DNA from: Mycobacterium spongiae
Lineage (GTDB): Bacteria; Actinomycetota; Actinomycetes; Mycobacteriales; Mycobacteriaceae
Reading direction: 5' to 3'
Length of the DNA stretch: 64,000 bases
Assembly (NCBI RefSeq): GCF_018278905.1
Contig: NZ_CP046600.1
Coordinates: 4,030,001 to 4,094,000, forward strand
Shown: positions 39,325 through 48,974 of the stretch, piece by piece
Position numbering within the stretch: position 1 is the first letter of the stretch
How the letters are laid out: every line of letters begins with the position of its first letter
The notes under the pieces: model-generated
What the model was told of the DNA's origin: nothing
Databases searched by the model: none
Seen by the model: the letters and a program-made list of their open reading frames with translations, nothing else
Position numbers and translations under genes: made by a program

Positions 39325-39352
39325 TGCGGGGACCCCGAAACGGGTCCCCGCA
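39325..39352 (+). terminator. Hairpin after DUF732 copy 1
   Basis: TGCGGGGACCCC and its complement around GAAA. No T-run, so either a weak terminator or an mRNA 3' end stabiliser. The region to 39425 holds no gene. Confidence 0.6.
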
Positions 39353-39425
39353 TCAGCGTGCCGTCGGCAAACATCGTCGCGCCGCCGTGAAATTGCCCCT
39401 GCGCGCGCACTGATGTCTCAATGTC

Positions 39426-39520
39426 GCCAAGAATCTATAGAGGATCCATAAAGGCCCGGAGCTGATTCTGAAATCACGCAAAAGCGCCACCACCAATCAG
39501 ATCAGCACAGGAGATCCACA
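39426..39520 (+). repeat. Duplicated promoter/leader, copy 2
   Basis: Partner of 38877-38973, with a few substitutions and a 2-base length difference. Confidence 0.8.
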
Positions 39521-39856
39521 ATGTTCACTCGCCGTTTCGCCACCTCGCTGGCTGGGACTACTCTCACCGCCGCCGCTCTTGGCTTGGCCTCCCTGGGCTT
39601 CGCCGCGACCGCCAGTGCAACCGCTGTCGATGACGCGTTCATGGCCCTGCTGCATGCCGACGGGATCACACCGCCGAGCAGAGCGCGCGCCATCAGTGAC
39701 GCGCACGCCGTGTGCAACGCCCTCGACGAGGGCCACTCGAGCAAGGCCGTCATCGCAGCGGTGGCCAAAGCGACCGGCCTGAGCCGCAAGGGCGCCAAAA
39801 CATTCGCTGTTGATGCCGCGTCGGCCTACTGCCCGGAGTACGTGACCTCGAGCTAG
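39521..39856 (+). CDS. Secreted DUF732 protein, copy 2
   Basis: 111 residues, same architecture as the copy 547 bases upstream: signal peptide, Cys65, Cys103 and identical C-terminus '[11 protein letters not shown]'. Differences cluster after the signal peptide ([15 protein letters not shown] against [14 protein letters not shown]). A tandem gene duplication that kept both copies open. A similar hairpin follows. Confidence 0.92.
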   Translation: MFTRRFATSLAGTTLTAAALGLASLGFAATASATAVDDAFMALLHADGITPPSRARAISDAHAVCNALDEGHSSKAVIAAVAKATGLSRKGAKTFAVDAASAYCPEYVTSS

Positions 39857-39870
39857 CGTCGACCATCGGT

Positions 39871-39900
39871 ATGCGGGGATCCTCACACGGATCCCCGCAT
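39871..39900 (+). terminator. Hairpin after DUF732 copy 2
   Basis: ATGCGGGGATCC and GGATCCCCGCAT, 12 perfect pairs around a 6-base loop; compensated base changes relative to copy 1 keep the stem. Confidence 0.65.
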
Positions 39901-39943
39901 TCGCCTTTTCAACCTCGGGTCGCGCTTTTTCCCTGCCACCGGC

Positions 39944-39982
39944 GCATACCACCGACGCATGCCACCCACGCATGCCACTGAT
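39944..39982 (+). repeat. Three 13-base tandem repeats
   Basis: Three units of GCATRCCACYSAY type (gcataccaccgac, gcatgccacccac, gcatgccactgat) just before the DUF2254 gene. Copy number could vary between strains; a regulatory role is possible but unsupported. Confidence 0.6.
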
Positions 39983-40026
39983 GCAAATTTTCCGCCCAAA
40001 GCACGCAACGGGTGCATTCTTAATTC

Positions 40027-41463
40027 GTGAGCGCAACCAACGTACTAAGCCGCCGCAAAGCCATCCTGGACTACTTGCAGGGCGCGGTGTGGGTGCTACC
40101 GACAATGGGCGTTGCCTTCGGCCTGGGTGCCGGGGCGATCCTGTCGATAATCCCGGTGAAGACCGACTCCCTGGTGGACAACTTAATGTTTCAGGGGACT
40201 GCCGGCGACGCCCGCGGAGTGTTGATCGTGGTATCAGCCACAATGGTCACCACTATCGGCATCGTCTTCTCGCTGACGGTCCTGTCGCTGCAAATCGCCT
40301 CGAGCCAATTCTCGGTGCGGTTGTTGCGAACCTTCCTGCGCGATATGCCCAACCAGGTGGTGCTGGCGATTTTTGCGTGCACCTTTGCCTACAGCACCGG
40401 TGGCCTGCACACCGTCGGCCAGCACGTCGACGGGGAGGCGTTCGTTCCCAAGATCGCCGTCACCGGGTCGCTCGCCCTGGCATTCGTCAGCATCGCCGCG
40501 CTGATCTACTTCCTGCACCACCTCATGCACTCCCTGCAAATTGACACGATCATGGACAAAGTGCGCCACCGCACACTGGGCCTGATTGATCGAATGTTTC
40601 CGGACCTGGACACCGCGGATGCAACGGGGGAAACGCCGCCCTACCCACCCGCCGAGGCAGTGCCGCTGGTGGCCCCGAAATCCGGCTACCTCCAAACGGT
40701 CGACATCGACGACATCGCCGCACTGGCCGCAGCCGGCGGACACTCGGTGCTGCTGGTCACCTTCGTTGGCGATTACGTCACCGCAGGCGGCCTCCTCGGC
40801 TGGTGCTGGCGCAGGGGCACGCCGCCGCGGCCACCAGAGGCCGAGTTTCCGCAGCGCTGCTTGCAGCACGCGCACATTGGGTTCGAACGCACCCTCCAAC
40901 AGGACGTCCGCTTCGGATTACGACAGCTGGTCGATATAGCGCTGAGGGCACTATCACCGGCCGTCAACGACCCCTACACGGCGATTCAAGTCGTGCACCA
41001 CCTGTCAGCCGTCGAGTCGGTGCTGGCGTCGAGGGCGTTGCCCGACGAGGTTCGCCGCGATAGCTCCGGGGCGCTCCTCGTCTGGCTTCCCTACCCCGGC
41101 TTTGCTGCCCTCCTCCACGTCGGGTGTGCGCAAATCCGCCGGTACGGCACGCGGGAACCGCTGGTGCAGACTGCGTTACTGCAGCTGCTCAGCGCGGTTG
41201 CCCAGAATTGCGTCGACCCAGCACGCCGTGCCGCGGTGCAGACCCAAATCGCCCTGGTTGTCCGGACCTCACAGAGTGCGTTCACCGACGAAGGGGATCG
41301 GGCCATCGTTGTCAATGCCGCAGCACGCGCCACTGAGGTTGCCGAGCGACCCGGCACTTTGGCGCCCCCGCCCTCCGCGTTCGGCCAAGTGGCCGCGGCG
41401 ACGGCAGCGGCGTCGACGATCTCAGACCCCCACTCGCACCCCCGACGAGGGCGACGCAGCTAG
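40027..41463 (+). CDS. DUF2254 membrane protein
   Basis: 478 residues from a GTG. Four N-terminal membrane helices (about 20-42, 65-88, 108-127, 143-165), then a large cytosolic part. The conserved 'SLTVLSLQIASSQFS.RLLR' after helix 2 and 'RALSPAVNDPYTA' are typical of DUF2254. Function unknown; the family is sometimes compared with channels, but I would not assign one. The last 40 residues are Ala/Pro/Arg-rich and probably disordered. Confidence 0.85.
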   Translation: MSATNVLSRRKAILDYLQGAVWVLPTMGVAFGLGAGAILSIIPVKTDSLVDNLMFQGTAGDARGVLIVVSATMVTTIGIVFSLTVLSLQIASSQFSVRLLRTFLRDMPNQVVLAIFACTFAYSTGGLHTVGQHVDGEAFVPKIAVTGSLALAFVSIAALIYFLHHLMHSLQIDTIMDKVRHRTLGLIDRMFPDLDTADATGETPPYPPAEAVPLVAPKSGYLQTVDIDDIAALAAAGGHSVLLVTFVGDYVTAGGLLGWCWRRGTPPRPPEAEFPQRCLQHAHIGFERTLQQDVRFGLRQLVDIALRALSPAVNDPYTAIQVVHHLSAVESVLASRALPDEVRRDSSGALLVWLPYPGFAALLHVGCAQIRRYGTREPLVQTALLQLLSAVAQNCVDPARRAAVQTQIALVVRTSQSAFTDEGDRAIVVNAAARATEVAERPGTLAPPPSAFGQVAAATAAASTISDPHSHPRRGRRS

Positions 41464-41497
41464 CGACTCGGGCCGCAGCGGCGACGACCCATCAGCA

Positions 41498-42169
41498 TCA
41501 TCCAACTGGCGCCCACTGGTTCCACGAGTCGCCGTAGTCGAGGGTGACCAGCGATGACCGATCGACGTTGACGATCTCGCGGAAATGGTCTTGCCACCCC
41601 CACCACACGCTGATGAAGAACACGTGGTCAAACCAGCTGAGCTGATAATCGGGGGGAATGGTCTCCCCCTTGTTCTCCGGCGCAAACACCGCAACCGCCA
41701 AGAGACCCAGTATCGCCGACTTTGGCAGCTGAACCTTGCCGTCATTGGCAATGCGAAGTGCCGCAGTGGCATTCACGTACGGGCTAATTTCGAAGGCCAC
41801 CGCGGATTCGTCGCCGTGGCCGTGCAGCCACCGGTGAACCCCGTACAACACATCCGCGATATCGGGCCGCTTTTCCGGCACCAAGTCCGATCTCACCGCA
41901 ACGGGGAATCGAGTTGCTTCGAGGTCGACGCCGGGCGTGGCCATCACGCCGTAGATATCGAGTGAATCTCTGACTACTTTGCGGAATCGTGCGCCGACGC
42001 CGACCGTCGGATAGCGCTTCCTGCCCGTGTCGTCAACGGCGGTGCACGCATGAAGCATCGCCACGTCCCAGATTTTCCGATCCCATTGCTCAAGCGACTG
42101 CTTGACTGCTGCCCCTACTGCCATACGCATGAGGTTATAGGCCAGCTCCGGACTGCCCGAGGGTTGCAC
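41498..42169 (-). CDS. Hypothetical protein
   Basis: 223 residues, no membrane segment or signal peptide seen, rich in Trp/Tyr near the end ('FFISVWWGWQDHF'). I do not recognise the family. The reading frame is continuous and the composition is protein-like; the plus-strand frame across the same bases looks like a shadow. Convergent with the DUF2254 gene, 34 bases apart. The 170 bases to the next gene contain nothing I can name. Confidence 0.75.
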   Translation of the reverse strand: MQPSGSPELAYNLMRMAVGAAVKQSLEQWDRKIWDVAMLHACTAVDDTGRKRYPTVGVGARFRKVVRDSLDIYGVMATPGVDLEATRFPVAVRSDLVPEKRPDIADVLYGVHRWLHGHGDESAVAFEISPYVNATAALRIANDGKVQLPKSAILGLLAVAVFAPENKGETIPPDYQLSWFDHVFFISVWWGWQDHFREIVNVDRSSLVTLDYGDSWNQWAPVG

Positions 42170-42339
42170 CCCGCAGCGGCGAGCGCGTCGACGTTCGATC
42201 GCGGACCCTCAAGAGGAACTCGGCTACTAGCCTGGCGCGGCGGCGGCTCCTCTACCAGCTATGGCGGCGGCCACGGGGATGCTCGCGGTCTCGGCGCCGC
42301 GGGCGGCTCGATCGGTGCCAGCGGCGGCACCGGTTGCCT

Positions 42340-43977
42340 TCACTGCGGGGACGGTGACGAGGGTGGTAACGGCGCCCTGCCCGGCGGCGAGGACGGCGAA
42401 GACGCGTAGGCGGGCGCGACACCTTTTCGGCGGCCTAGCTTTTCTGCGGACTCTCCCGCCGCGGGATCGCCGACACCAGGCCGAAACCAGCGCCAGCCCG
42501 CGAGAAACGCCACGGCGAGTGACGCGGTGGCGATGAGAAACGCCACCCGGATGCCGTCGATGAAGACCTCTTCGGCGATCTCGACCGGGTTGTGGCGCGC
42601 GATCGGTCGCCGCGGCACCATCCCGCCGACATGGGCTCGTGGATTCGCATGGTCGATGATCGCCTCGGCAATGGTGTGCCGCCGGACCGGGTCGGGCACC
42701 GCGGACTCCAGCTCGGACTCAAGGGAGACGGACAACCAGGCGGCGAGCACGGAGCCCAAGACCGCGAATCCCACCGTTGAGCCGATCGCCCGTTGGGCGC
42801 TCATGATGCCCGAAGCCATCCCGGCACGCTCCACCGGAACCGCGGTCATCGCAACGGTCGTGACAGGTGTTAGGCACAACGCAACGCCAACCCCGCACAG
42901 GCCCAGCCCGATCAGGACCAAGCTCCAGCTGCGGTGCTCGCTGGCGATCAGCGTCAGCAACCCCATCATCAGCGCGCTCAACCCGGCGAGGATGAGCACC
43001 CGCGCGCCGATGCGCCCAACGAGATTCCCCACCAGCGGAGACACCAGGACCACGGCCGCACTGAACGGAAAGATCATCAGGCCGGTCGCTGTCGGGGTAT
43101 AGGCCCGCACGTTCTGCAGAAACTGCGTGGTGAGCAGCAGCATCCCGTGGACGGCGAAGAAGACCGTGCAGATGGTCGCGATGGACAGTGCGTATGTGCT
43201 GTCGCGGAACAGCCGCAGATCCATCATCGGGTCGGGTGATCGAAGTTCGTGCCCGACGAAGAGGGCACCACCAACCACAGCCGTGGCCAGCAACACGAGG
43301 ATCGGCGGCGACGTCCAGCCGACTTGGGGACCTTCGATGATCGCGTACACGAAGGCCCCCATCACAACGATGAACAGTGTCTGCCCCGCCAGGTCGAGAC
43401 GCCGTGCCCGCTCGTTGCGGGACTCCGTCACGAAGCCCACGGTCAGCAGCACGACCAGCACCCCCATTGGCACGTTGACATAGAAGATGCTGCGCCACCC
43501 CCACCGGTCGACCAGCAGACCGCCGAGCGTCGGACCCGCCGCGGTGCCGACACTGGCAATGGCGGTCCATATTCCGATTGCCCGCGCCTTTTGCTTCGGC
43601 TCCGGAAAAGCCGCGCTGACCAGCGCGAGTGACGTCACGCTGACGATGGCCGCGCCCAAACCCTGCACGCCCCGAGCGGCGGTAAGCATCGCGATGGACG
43701 GTGACAGACCGCAGGCGATGGATCCCGCGATGAACAAGGAAATACCCGTCAAGTACCAGCGGCGACGGCCGTAGCGGTCGGCGAGTGTCGCCGCCGACAT
43801 GATGACGACCGCCATCCCGAGGCTGTAGGCCGCCACCACCCATTGCAGCCCATCCTCGCCGACCGCAAAGCGGTGCTGGATGTCCGGCAGCCCCACGTTC
43901 ACAATCAGGAGGTCCAAGAACACCATGAACAGGCCAAGGCCTGAGGCTCCGACGGTGAGGCGCTGCGTGCGGTTCAT
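42340..43977 (-). CDS. Drug:proton antiporter, MFS DHA2 family (14 helices)
   Basis: 545 residues. Fourteen predicted membrane helices; motif A 'LADRYGRRRWYL', an antiporter motif C region 'IASVGTAAGPTLGGLL' and 'DRWGWRSIFYVNVP', all typical of EmrB/QacA-type exporters. The last about 60 residues (after the helix near 'AVAFLAGWRWF') form a Ser/Pro-rich tail of doubtful conservation. Substrate unknown. No regulator gene is adjacent. Confidence 0.9.
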   Translation of the reverse strand: MNRTQRLTVGASGLGLFMVFLDLLIVNVGLPDIQHRFAVGEDGLQWVVAAYSLGMAVVIMSAATLADRYGRRRWYLTGISLFIAGSIACGLSPSIAMLTAARGVQGLGAAIVSVTSLALVSAAFPEPKQKARAIGIWTAIASVGTAAGPTLGGLLVDRWGWRSIFYVNVPMGVLVVLLTVGFVTESRNERARRLDLAGQTLFIVVMGAFVYAIIEGPQVGWTSPPILVLLATAVVGGALFVGHELRSPDPMMDLRLFRDSTYALSIATICTVFFAVHGMLLLTTQFLQNVRAYTPTATGLMIFPFSAAVVLVSPLVGNLVGRIGARVLILAGLSALMMGLLTLIASEHRSWSLVLIGLGLCGVGVALCLTPVTTVAMTAVPVERAGMASGIMSAQRAIGSTVGFAVLGSVLAAWLSVSLESELESAVPDPVRRHTIAEAIIDHANPRAHVGGMVPRRPIARHNPVEIAEEVFIDGIRVAFLIATASLAVAFLAGWRWFRPGVGDPAAGESAEKLGRRKGVAPAYASSPSSPPGRAPLPPSSPSPQ

Positions 43978-44067
43978 GTGAGGCCCGTTTCACGTTGGGT
44001 CCCCGCATTTTGGACGCTCGGACACGGGTGAGCAAGCCCTGCCACGGCAATAGGGTTCGGCACGAGC

Positions 44068-46008
44068 TCAGCCATCCGGGCCTCGACCACCGGGGCTGCC
44101 GAATAGGGATCCGCCGCTGCCGCCCGCGCCACCGTCACCGCCGTCACCCGGGTCGGTGCCCGTGCCGCCCATCCCACCGGCCCCACCCGCGCCGCCCTCG
44201 CCGATCAGCGCGGCGTTACCGCCGATGCCACCGCCGCCGCCGTCACCACCTACAGCGGCTGTGAGGCCGCCGCCGATACCGCCGGACCCGCCGGTCCCAC
44301 CCGCGCCGCCGACGCCGATCAGCCTGGCGTTACCGCCGGCACCACCGCCACCGCCGTCACCACCTACAGCGGCTACTATGCCGGTGCCGATCCCGCCGGC
44401 CCCGCCGGTCCCGCCGGCACCACCGGCTCCGATCAGTGACCCGCCAACTCCGCCAGTACCGCCGAGCCCACCGGCCCCACCGGTCGCGGTTGCGGCGGCA
44501 GCCTCCCCGCCGGCGCCACCGCCGCCAGCCGCCCCGCCGTTGCCGATCAGCCCGGCGGCACCGCCGGCGCCACCGGCGCCACCTGCCCCGGCGGTGAGAT
44601 CCGTGGTATTGAAGGCGGTGGCGCCGCCGGCCCCGCCGGTTCCACCGGCCCCACCGGCGCCGAACAGCCACCCGCCGGTCCCGCCGACCCCACCGGTCCC
44701 GCCGGTGCCGCCCGTGGTGGCGGGGAATAGCAAGCCGCCGGTTCCGCCGGCCCCGCCGGCCCCGCCGGTCCCGATCAGCCCGCCGGCGCCGCCCGCGCCG
44801 CCATGGCCACCGCTGCTGGCCAGGGTGGCGAACCCGCCGGCCCCGCCCGTGCCGCCGTCCCCGAACAGCCAGCCGCCCCGACCGCCAACCCCGCCAGTGC
44901 CGCCGTCACCACCGGCAAAGTTGGCGGTGGCGTTGCCGCCGGCCCCGCCCGCCCCACCGGCCCCGATCAACCCCGCGTCACCGCCGGCACCGCCGAGGCC
45001 CCCATCGTTGCCGGTGGTGGTGAACCCGCCAGCACCGCCGGCACCGCCATTGCCGAACAACCACCCACTGTGACCGCCGGTCCCGCCAGCCCCACCGGGG
45101 CCACCGACGCCGCCGGTCCCGCCGGCACCGCCAGCGCCGCCGAACCCACCGCTGCCCGACAGCCACCCGCCGTTTCCACCGGCACCCCCAGCCCCACCGG
45201 CGCCGGTGGGAAAGCCGCCTCCGCCACCGCCGCCAGCACCACCGGCCCCACCGTCGCCGAACAGCCACCCGCCGCGACCACCCGCACCGCCCGCCCCACC
45301 GTCCGCGTTGGGGCTGTTGGCCCCCGCGTCCCCGGCGGCACCCCCGGAGCCGCCGTTGCCGAACAGTCCGCCGGCGTGCCCGCCCGCACCGCCCGCCAAG
45401 CCCGGCCCGGCCAACGCGGTACCGCTCGCACCGCCAGCACCGCCATTGCCGTACAGCAGCCCGCCATTGCCGCCCTTGCCGCCGAACATGCCGAGGGCCG
45501 CCCCGCTGCCGCCGTTACCGCCGTTGCCGATCAGTCCGGCGTCACCGCCGGCACCGCCGGGTCCGCCGCTGCCGCCGTTGCCGAACAACAACCCGCCGGC
45601 CCCACCTGCCTGCCCGGGCGCCGTCGCGTTGGCCCCATCGCCGATCAGGGGACGCCCCAACAACGCCATGGTGGGTGCGTTGATCCACCCCAGAATCTGC
45701 TGCTCGACGGCCTGTAGTGGGGAGGCGTTGGCCGCCTCGGCGGCCGCGTAGGCGGCCCCGGCAGCGGTGAGCGTCTGCACGAACTGCTGATGAAACGCCG
45801 CCACCTGAGCACTGAGAGTCTGATAGTCGCGGGCATGGCCGGAGAACAGCGCGGCGACCGCCGTGGACACCTCATCGGCACCCGCAGCCAGAACCCCGGT
45901 GGTGGCGCCGGCCGCCGCGTCATTGGCCACTCCCAGCGCCGAGCCCATGCTCTGAAGATCCATCGCCGCCGCAACCAGAGACTCGGGAGCGGCGAATATG
46001 TGCGACAT
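44068..46008 (-). CDS. PE_PGRS family protein, copy 1
   Basis: 646 residues. PE domain (1 to about 95) starting '[18 protein letters not shown]', then '[11 protein letters not shown]' and a long Gly-Gly-Ala/Gly-Asn repeat region. PE domains direct export by type VII secretion (ESX-5 for this family) to the cell surface. Start: AAGGAG at 46015-46020 is 6 bases from the ATG at 46008; a second ATG sits just upstream at 46011. The longer in-frame extension is not PE-like. Divergent from another PE_PGRS gene 260 bases away. Confidence 0.93.
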   Translation of the reverse strand: MSHIFAAPESLVAAAMDLQSMGSALGVANDAAAGATTGVLAAGADEVSTAVAALFSGHARDYQTLSAQVAAFHQQFVQTLTAAGAAYAAAEAANASPLQAVEQQILGWINAPTMALLGRPLIGDGANATAPGQAGGAGGLLFGNGGSGGPGGAGGDAGLIGNGGNGGSGAALGMFGGKGGNGGLLYGNGGAGGASGTALAGPGLAGGAGGHAGGLFGNGGSGGAAGDAGANSPNADGGAGGAGGRGGWLFGDGGAGGAGGGGGGGFPTGAGGAGGAGGNGGWLSGSGGFGGAGGAGGTGGVGGPGGAGGTGGHSGWLFGNGGAGGAGGFTTTGNDGGLGGAGGDAGLIGAGGAGGAGGNATANFAGGDGGTGGVGGRGGWLFGDGGTGGAGGFATLASSGGHGGAGGAGGLIGTGGAGGAGGTGGLLFPATTGGTGGTGGVGGTGGWLFGAGGAGGTGGAGGATAFNTTDLTAGAGGAGGAGGAAGLIGNGGAAGGGGAGGEAAAATATGGAGGLGGTGGVGGSLIGAGGAGGTGGAGGIGTGIVAAVGGDGGGGGAGGNARLIGVGGAGGTGGSGGIGGGLTAAVGGDGGGGGIGGNAALIGEGGAGGAGGMGGTGTDPGDGGDGGAGGSGGSLFGSPGGRGPDG

Positions 46009-46271
46009 CATCGTCTCCTTGCGTAAGGCTCGCCATACCATACGAGCGTTGGAGCGAGCGTATAAAAGCGACAGTCGCCAGCAAAGGGTCCGCCGCAGAT
46101 TCGTCCCGCCCCGCCGGGTCGCCACACTTCAGGCCAAATCCCGGCCAACTGCATTCATCCACTCGCGCTAGCTGGGTATGGTCCCTCGGACAGTCCAGCT
46201 TGAAGGCCGATCGTGGACCCAAAGTGATCGGTTTTTGCAGTGGCCAACAGCGATAATCACGGGAGGTAGCG

Positions 46272-48329
46272 GTGTCGTTCTTGTTCGGGACGCCCGAAGC
46301 GATCGGGGCAGCAGCAAAGGACGTGGCCGGGATCGGTTCGATGCTCGACGCGGCCAACGGCGCCGCAGCCGCCGCAACCACCGAGATCGCGGCCGCAGCC
46401 GAAGATGAGATCTCGCTGGCGGTGGCCGCGTTGTTCTCCGGCCACGCCCGCGACTATCAGACGATCAGCGCCGCTGTCGCGGGGTTGCACACCCGGTTCG
46501 TTCAGGCGTTGGCCGGGGGCGCCGGGTCCTATGCCAACGCGGAGGCGGCCAACGCATCACTGGCGCGCAGTGCGGAGCAAGAGCTGCTCAACATGCTCAA
46601 TGCCGTCAACGCGACCAGCCAAACGTTGACGGGGCGCCCACTGATCGGCAACGGCGCCAACGGAGCCCCCGGCACCGGGCACAACGGCGGCGATGGCGGC
46701 TGGCTGTACGGCAACGGCGGCAACGGTGGCTCCGGCGGGCAAGGCCAGAACGGGGGCAACGGCGGGTCCGCAGGGTTGTTCGGCAACGGCGGCTTCGGGG
46801 GTGCAGGCGGGGCCGGCGCCAGCGGAGCGGCGGGTCAGCCGGGGAGTGCGGGCGGTCGGGGCGGCAGCGGCGGTGCCGGCGGATGGATCCACGGCCACGG
46901 CGGAAGCGGCGGGATCGGCGGCGCTGGCGGGAATGCCACGGCACCCTCGGGCACGTCCATGGGCTTCAACGGCGGCAGCGGCGGCAATGGGGGTTCCGGC
47001 GGTCGCGGTGGACTCCTGTTCGGCGACGGCGGCCACGGGTCGGCCGGGGGGGCCGGCGGACAAGCCACCAGCGACACCGCCGCGGCCTTCCCTGGCACCG
47101 GTGGATCCGGGGGCTTGGGTGGCAACGGCGGCCATGGCGGCTGGCTGGTCGGCAATGGCGGCAACGGCGGAGACAGCGGCGGCGGCGGTGGCGTGGTCTC
47201 CGCTTCGGGCGCCGTCAACGGCGCCAACGGTGGTTTCGGTGGCCTTCTCGCCGGCAACGGCGGCAACGGCGGGCTATTCGGCAACGGTGGTGCCGGCGGT
47301 AGCGGCGGACTCGGGGGCGCCGGCGCGACCGGCTCCGATGTCAGTGGCGAAAGCGGAAGCGGCGGCGACGGCGGTATGGGCGGCAATGCCTTGCTATTTG
47401 GCCATGGCGGTGCTGGAGGCGGCGGCGGCAATGGAGCGGCAGGCGCCGATGGCACCGCCAGTGGCAACGACGGCGGCAACGGCGGTAGCGGCGGCCTCGC
47501 CGGTGACGCCGGCGACGGGGGGTGGCTGTTCGGTCACGGCGGCGACGGCGGCACCGGGGGCTCGGGAGGAGACGGCGGTGCCGGTGTTATCCAAGGCGAT
47601 TCCGGTCCGGGCGGCGTCGGCGGTGCCGGCGGCACAGTCGGCTCGATACAGCTACCCGGCGGGATCGAATTAGATGGTCTTGGGCTGTTCGGCAACGGCG
47701 GCAACGGCGGCAACGGCGGCGACATCGGCGCCGGCCCGCAGGTTTTTCAACAAGGCGCGGCAGGCGGTGACGGGGGCCAGGGCGGCCTGTTGCACGGCAA
47801 TGGCGGCAACGGCGGCAACGGCGGTAACGGCGGCAGCGGAGGAGCCGGATTGCTCAGTGGCGTCGGCGGCCAGGGTGGATCGGCCGTGCTATTCGGCAAT
47901 GGCGGGGCCGGTGGCAATGGCGGGGCCGGCGGCACCGGCGTCCCCTTCAGCGCCGGCGCTCATGGCAGCAGCGGCGGCGCTGGCGGCGCCGGCGGTGTGC
48001 TGTTCGGTGACGGCGGCGCGGGCGGGGTGGGCGGCGCCGGCGGCGAAGGTGGTCCTGGACAGGACGGCGGCAATGGCGGCGCCGGCGGGGTCGGCGGCGC
48101 CGGCGGAATCGTGTTCGGCAACGGCGGCTCTGGCGGAAGTGGCGCCATCGGTGGTGCTGCCGGCTCCGGCGGCAGCGCTGGAAGTGGCGGGGCCGGCGGC
48201 AACGGTGGCAATGCCGCCTTGCTTGTCGGCAACGGCGGCAACGGCGGAGCAGGTGTCCCACCGGCATCCGGAGGCGTCGGCGGCAAGGCCGGATTGATTG
48301 GTTCGCCCGGACAGGATGGGCCGGCATAG
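46272..48329 (+). CDS. PE_PGRS family protein, copy 2
   Basis: 685 residues from a GTG preceded by GGGAGGT. PE domain '[20 protein letters not shown]' to about residue 100, linker '[18 protein letters not shown]', then Gly-rich PGRS repeats up to 'GSPGQDGPA'. Sequence differs enough from copy 1 (e.g. 'GGNGGSGG' richer) to be an independent paralogue, not a recent duplicate. Antisense Pro/Ala-rich frames across both genes are artefacts. Confidence 0.93.
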   Translation: MSFLFGTPEAIGAAAKDVAGIGSMLDAANGAAAAATTEIAAAAEDEISLAVAALFSGHARDYQTISAAVAGLHTRFVQALAGGAGSYANAEAANASLARSAEQELLNMLNAVNATSQTLTGRPLIGNGANGAPGTGHNGGDGGWLYGNGGNGGSGGQGQNGGNGGSAGLFGNGGFGGAGGAGASGAAGQPGSAGGRGGSGGAGGWIHGHGGSGGIGGAGGNATAPSGTSMGFNGGSGGNGGSGGRGGLLFGDGGHGSAGGAGGQATSDTAAAFPGTGGSGGLGGNGGHGGWLVGNGGNGGDSGGGGGVVSASGAVNGANGGFGGLLAGNGGNGGLFGNGGAGGSGGLGGAGATGSDVSGESGSGGDGGMGGNALLFGHGGAGGGGGNGAAGADGTASGNDGGNGGSGGLAGDAGDGGWLFGHGGDGGTGGSGGDGGAGVIQGDSGPGGVGGAGGTVGSIQLPGGIELDGLGLFGNGGNGGNGGDIGAGPQVFQQGAAGGDGGQGGLLHGNGGNGGNGGNGGSGGAGLLSGVGGQGGSAVLFGNGGAGGNGGAGGTGVPFSAGAHGSSGGAGGAGGVLFGDGGAGGVGGAGGEGGPGQDGGNGGAGGVGGAGGIVFGNGGSGGSGAIGGAAGSGGSAGSGGAGGNGGNAALLVGNGGNGGAGVPPASGGVGGKAGLIGSPGQDGPA

Positions 48330-48380
48330 CCGGTTGGTCAGGATCGCAGCGCGACCAGACCGCCCAGTGCTATCTCCCAC

Positions 48381-48974
48381 TCATCGCCCGCGCAGCAGGA
48401 ACAAGCCGTAGGCGGCGATCGACTGCGCGTCGGCGATCACGCCGGAGGCGATCATCTGCTCGACGCGGTCGCGGGCGAACCAGGCGCTGCGCATGTCCTG
48501 CTCCTCATGCTCGCGATCCGATTCGCCCTCCACGATCCCCGTAGCCAGGAACACCCACCCGCGCTGACTGGTCATGCCGGGGGCGGTATCGAGTTGTCCC
48601 AGTGCCTCGAATGAGGTTGCGCGCAATCCGGTCTCCTCGCGCAGCTCACGGGCGGCCAGCTCGACGGGTTCGGTGTCCACCAGATCGGGTGCGGTGCCCT
48701 GCGGAAATTCCCAGCGGCGCGCGCCAAGTGGGTAGCGGAACTGCTCGACCAGCCGGAACCGGTGCCCGTCGTAGGGCAGCACCAGCGCGTAGGTTGGCTT
48801 GTCGACCACGCTGTAGATGCCGGGGCTGCCGTCCGGGCGGCGGATGTCGTCCTCGCGGAGCACCATCCAGGAGTTCCGATAGATCTCGCGGGACGAAACG
48901 AACTCGATGGATGCCACATCGCCAGTATCACGGCCAGTATCACGACCAGTATCACGACCGGCGCGATGGCTCAC
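48381..48974 (-). CDS. NUDIX hydrolase (ADP-ribose pyrophosphatase-like)
   Basis: 197 residues. Hydrolyses a nucleoside diphosphate linked to another group; the Nudix helix 'ARELREETGL' is clear, with 'RRWEFPQGTAPD' upstream, but the Gly and first Glu of the box are offset by a short insert. The GTG at 48974 overlaps the stop of the upstream oxidoreductase (GTGA), supporting it. The first 18 residues are GRDT repeats coded by a 12-base repeat; a start at the GTG for 'VASIEF' is the alternative. Confidence 0.85.
   Translation of the reverse strand: MSHRAGRDTGRDTGRDTGDVASIEFVSSREIYRNSWMVLREDDIRRPDGSPGIYSVVDKPTYALVLPYDGHRFRLVEQFRYPLGARRWEFPQGTAPDLVDTEPVELAARELREETGLRATSFEALGQLDTAPGMTSQRGWVFLATGIVEGESDREHEEQDMRSAWFARDRVEQMIASGVIADAQSIAAYGLFLLRGR
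48917..48960. repeat. 12-base tandem repeat at the NUDIX gene start
   Basis: Three to four copies of 'ccagtatcacga' type. If translated they encode GRDT units. Confidence 0.7.

Noticed and set aside
40027..42169. Toxin-antitoxin or defence system in the variable region
   Set aside because: The genes here are a DUF2254 membrane protein and an unassigned protein in convergent orientation; nothing shows nuclease, ADP-ribosylation or antitoxin motifs.
44156..45717. Long Pro/Ala-rich plus-strand frames opposite PE_PGRS copy 1
   Set aside because: They are the antisense of GGN/GGA repeats; high GC keeps every frame open. No start signal and no protein-like composition.
44068..48329. CRISPR-like regular repetition
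   Set aside because: Repeats are 9-base coding units of the PGRS region in frame, with no spacer structure and no cas gene in the window.
46557..48380. Minus-strand frames opposite PE_PGRS copy 2
   Set aside because: Same artefact of Gly-rich repeats; not genes.
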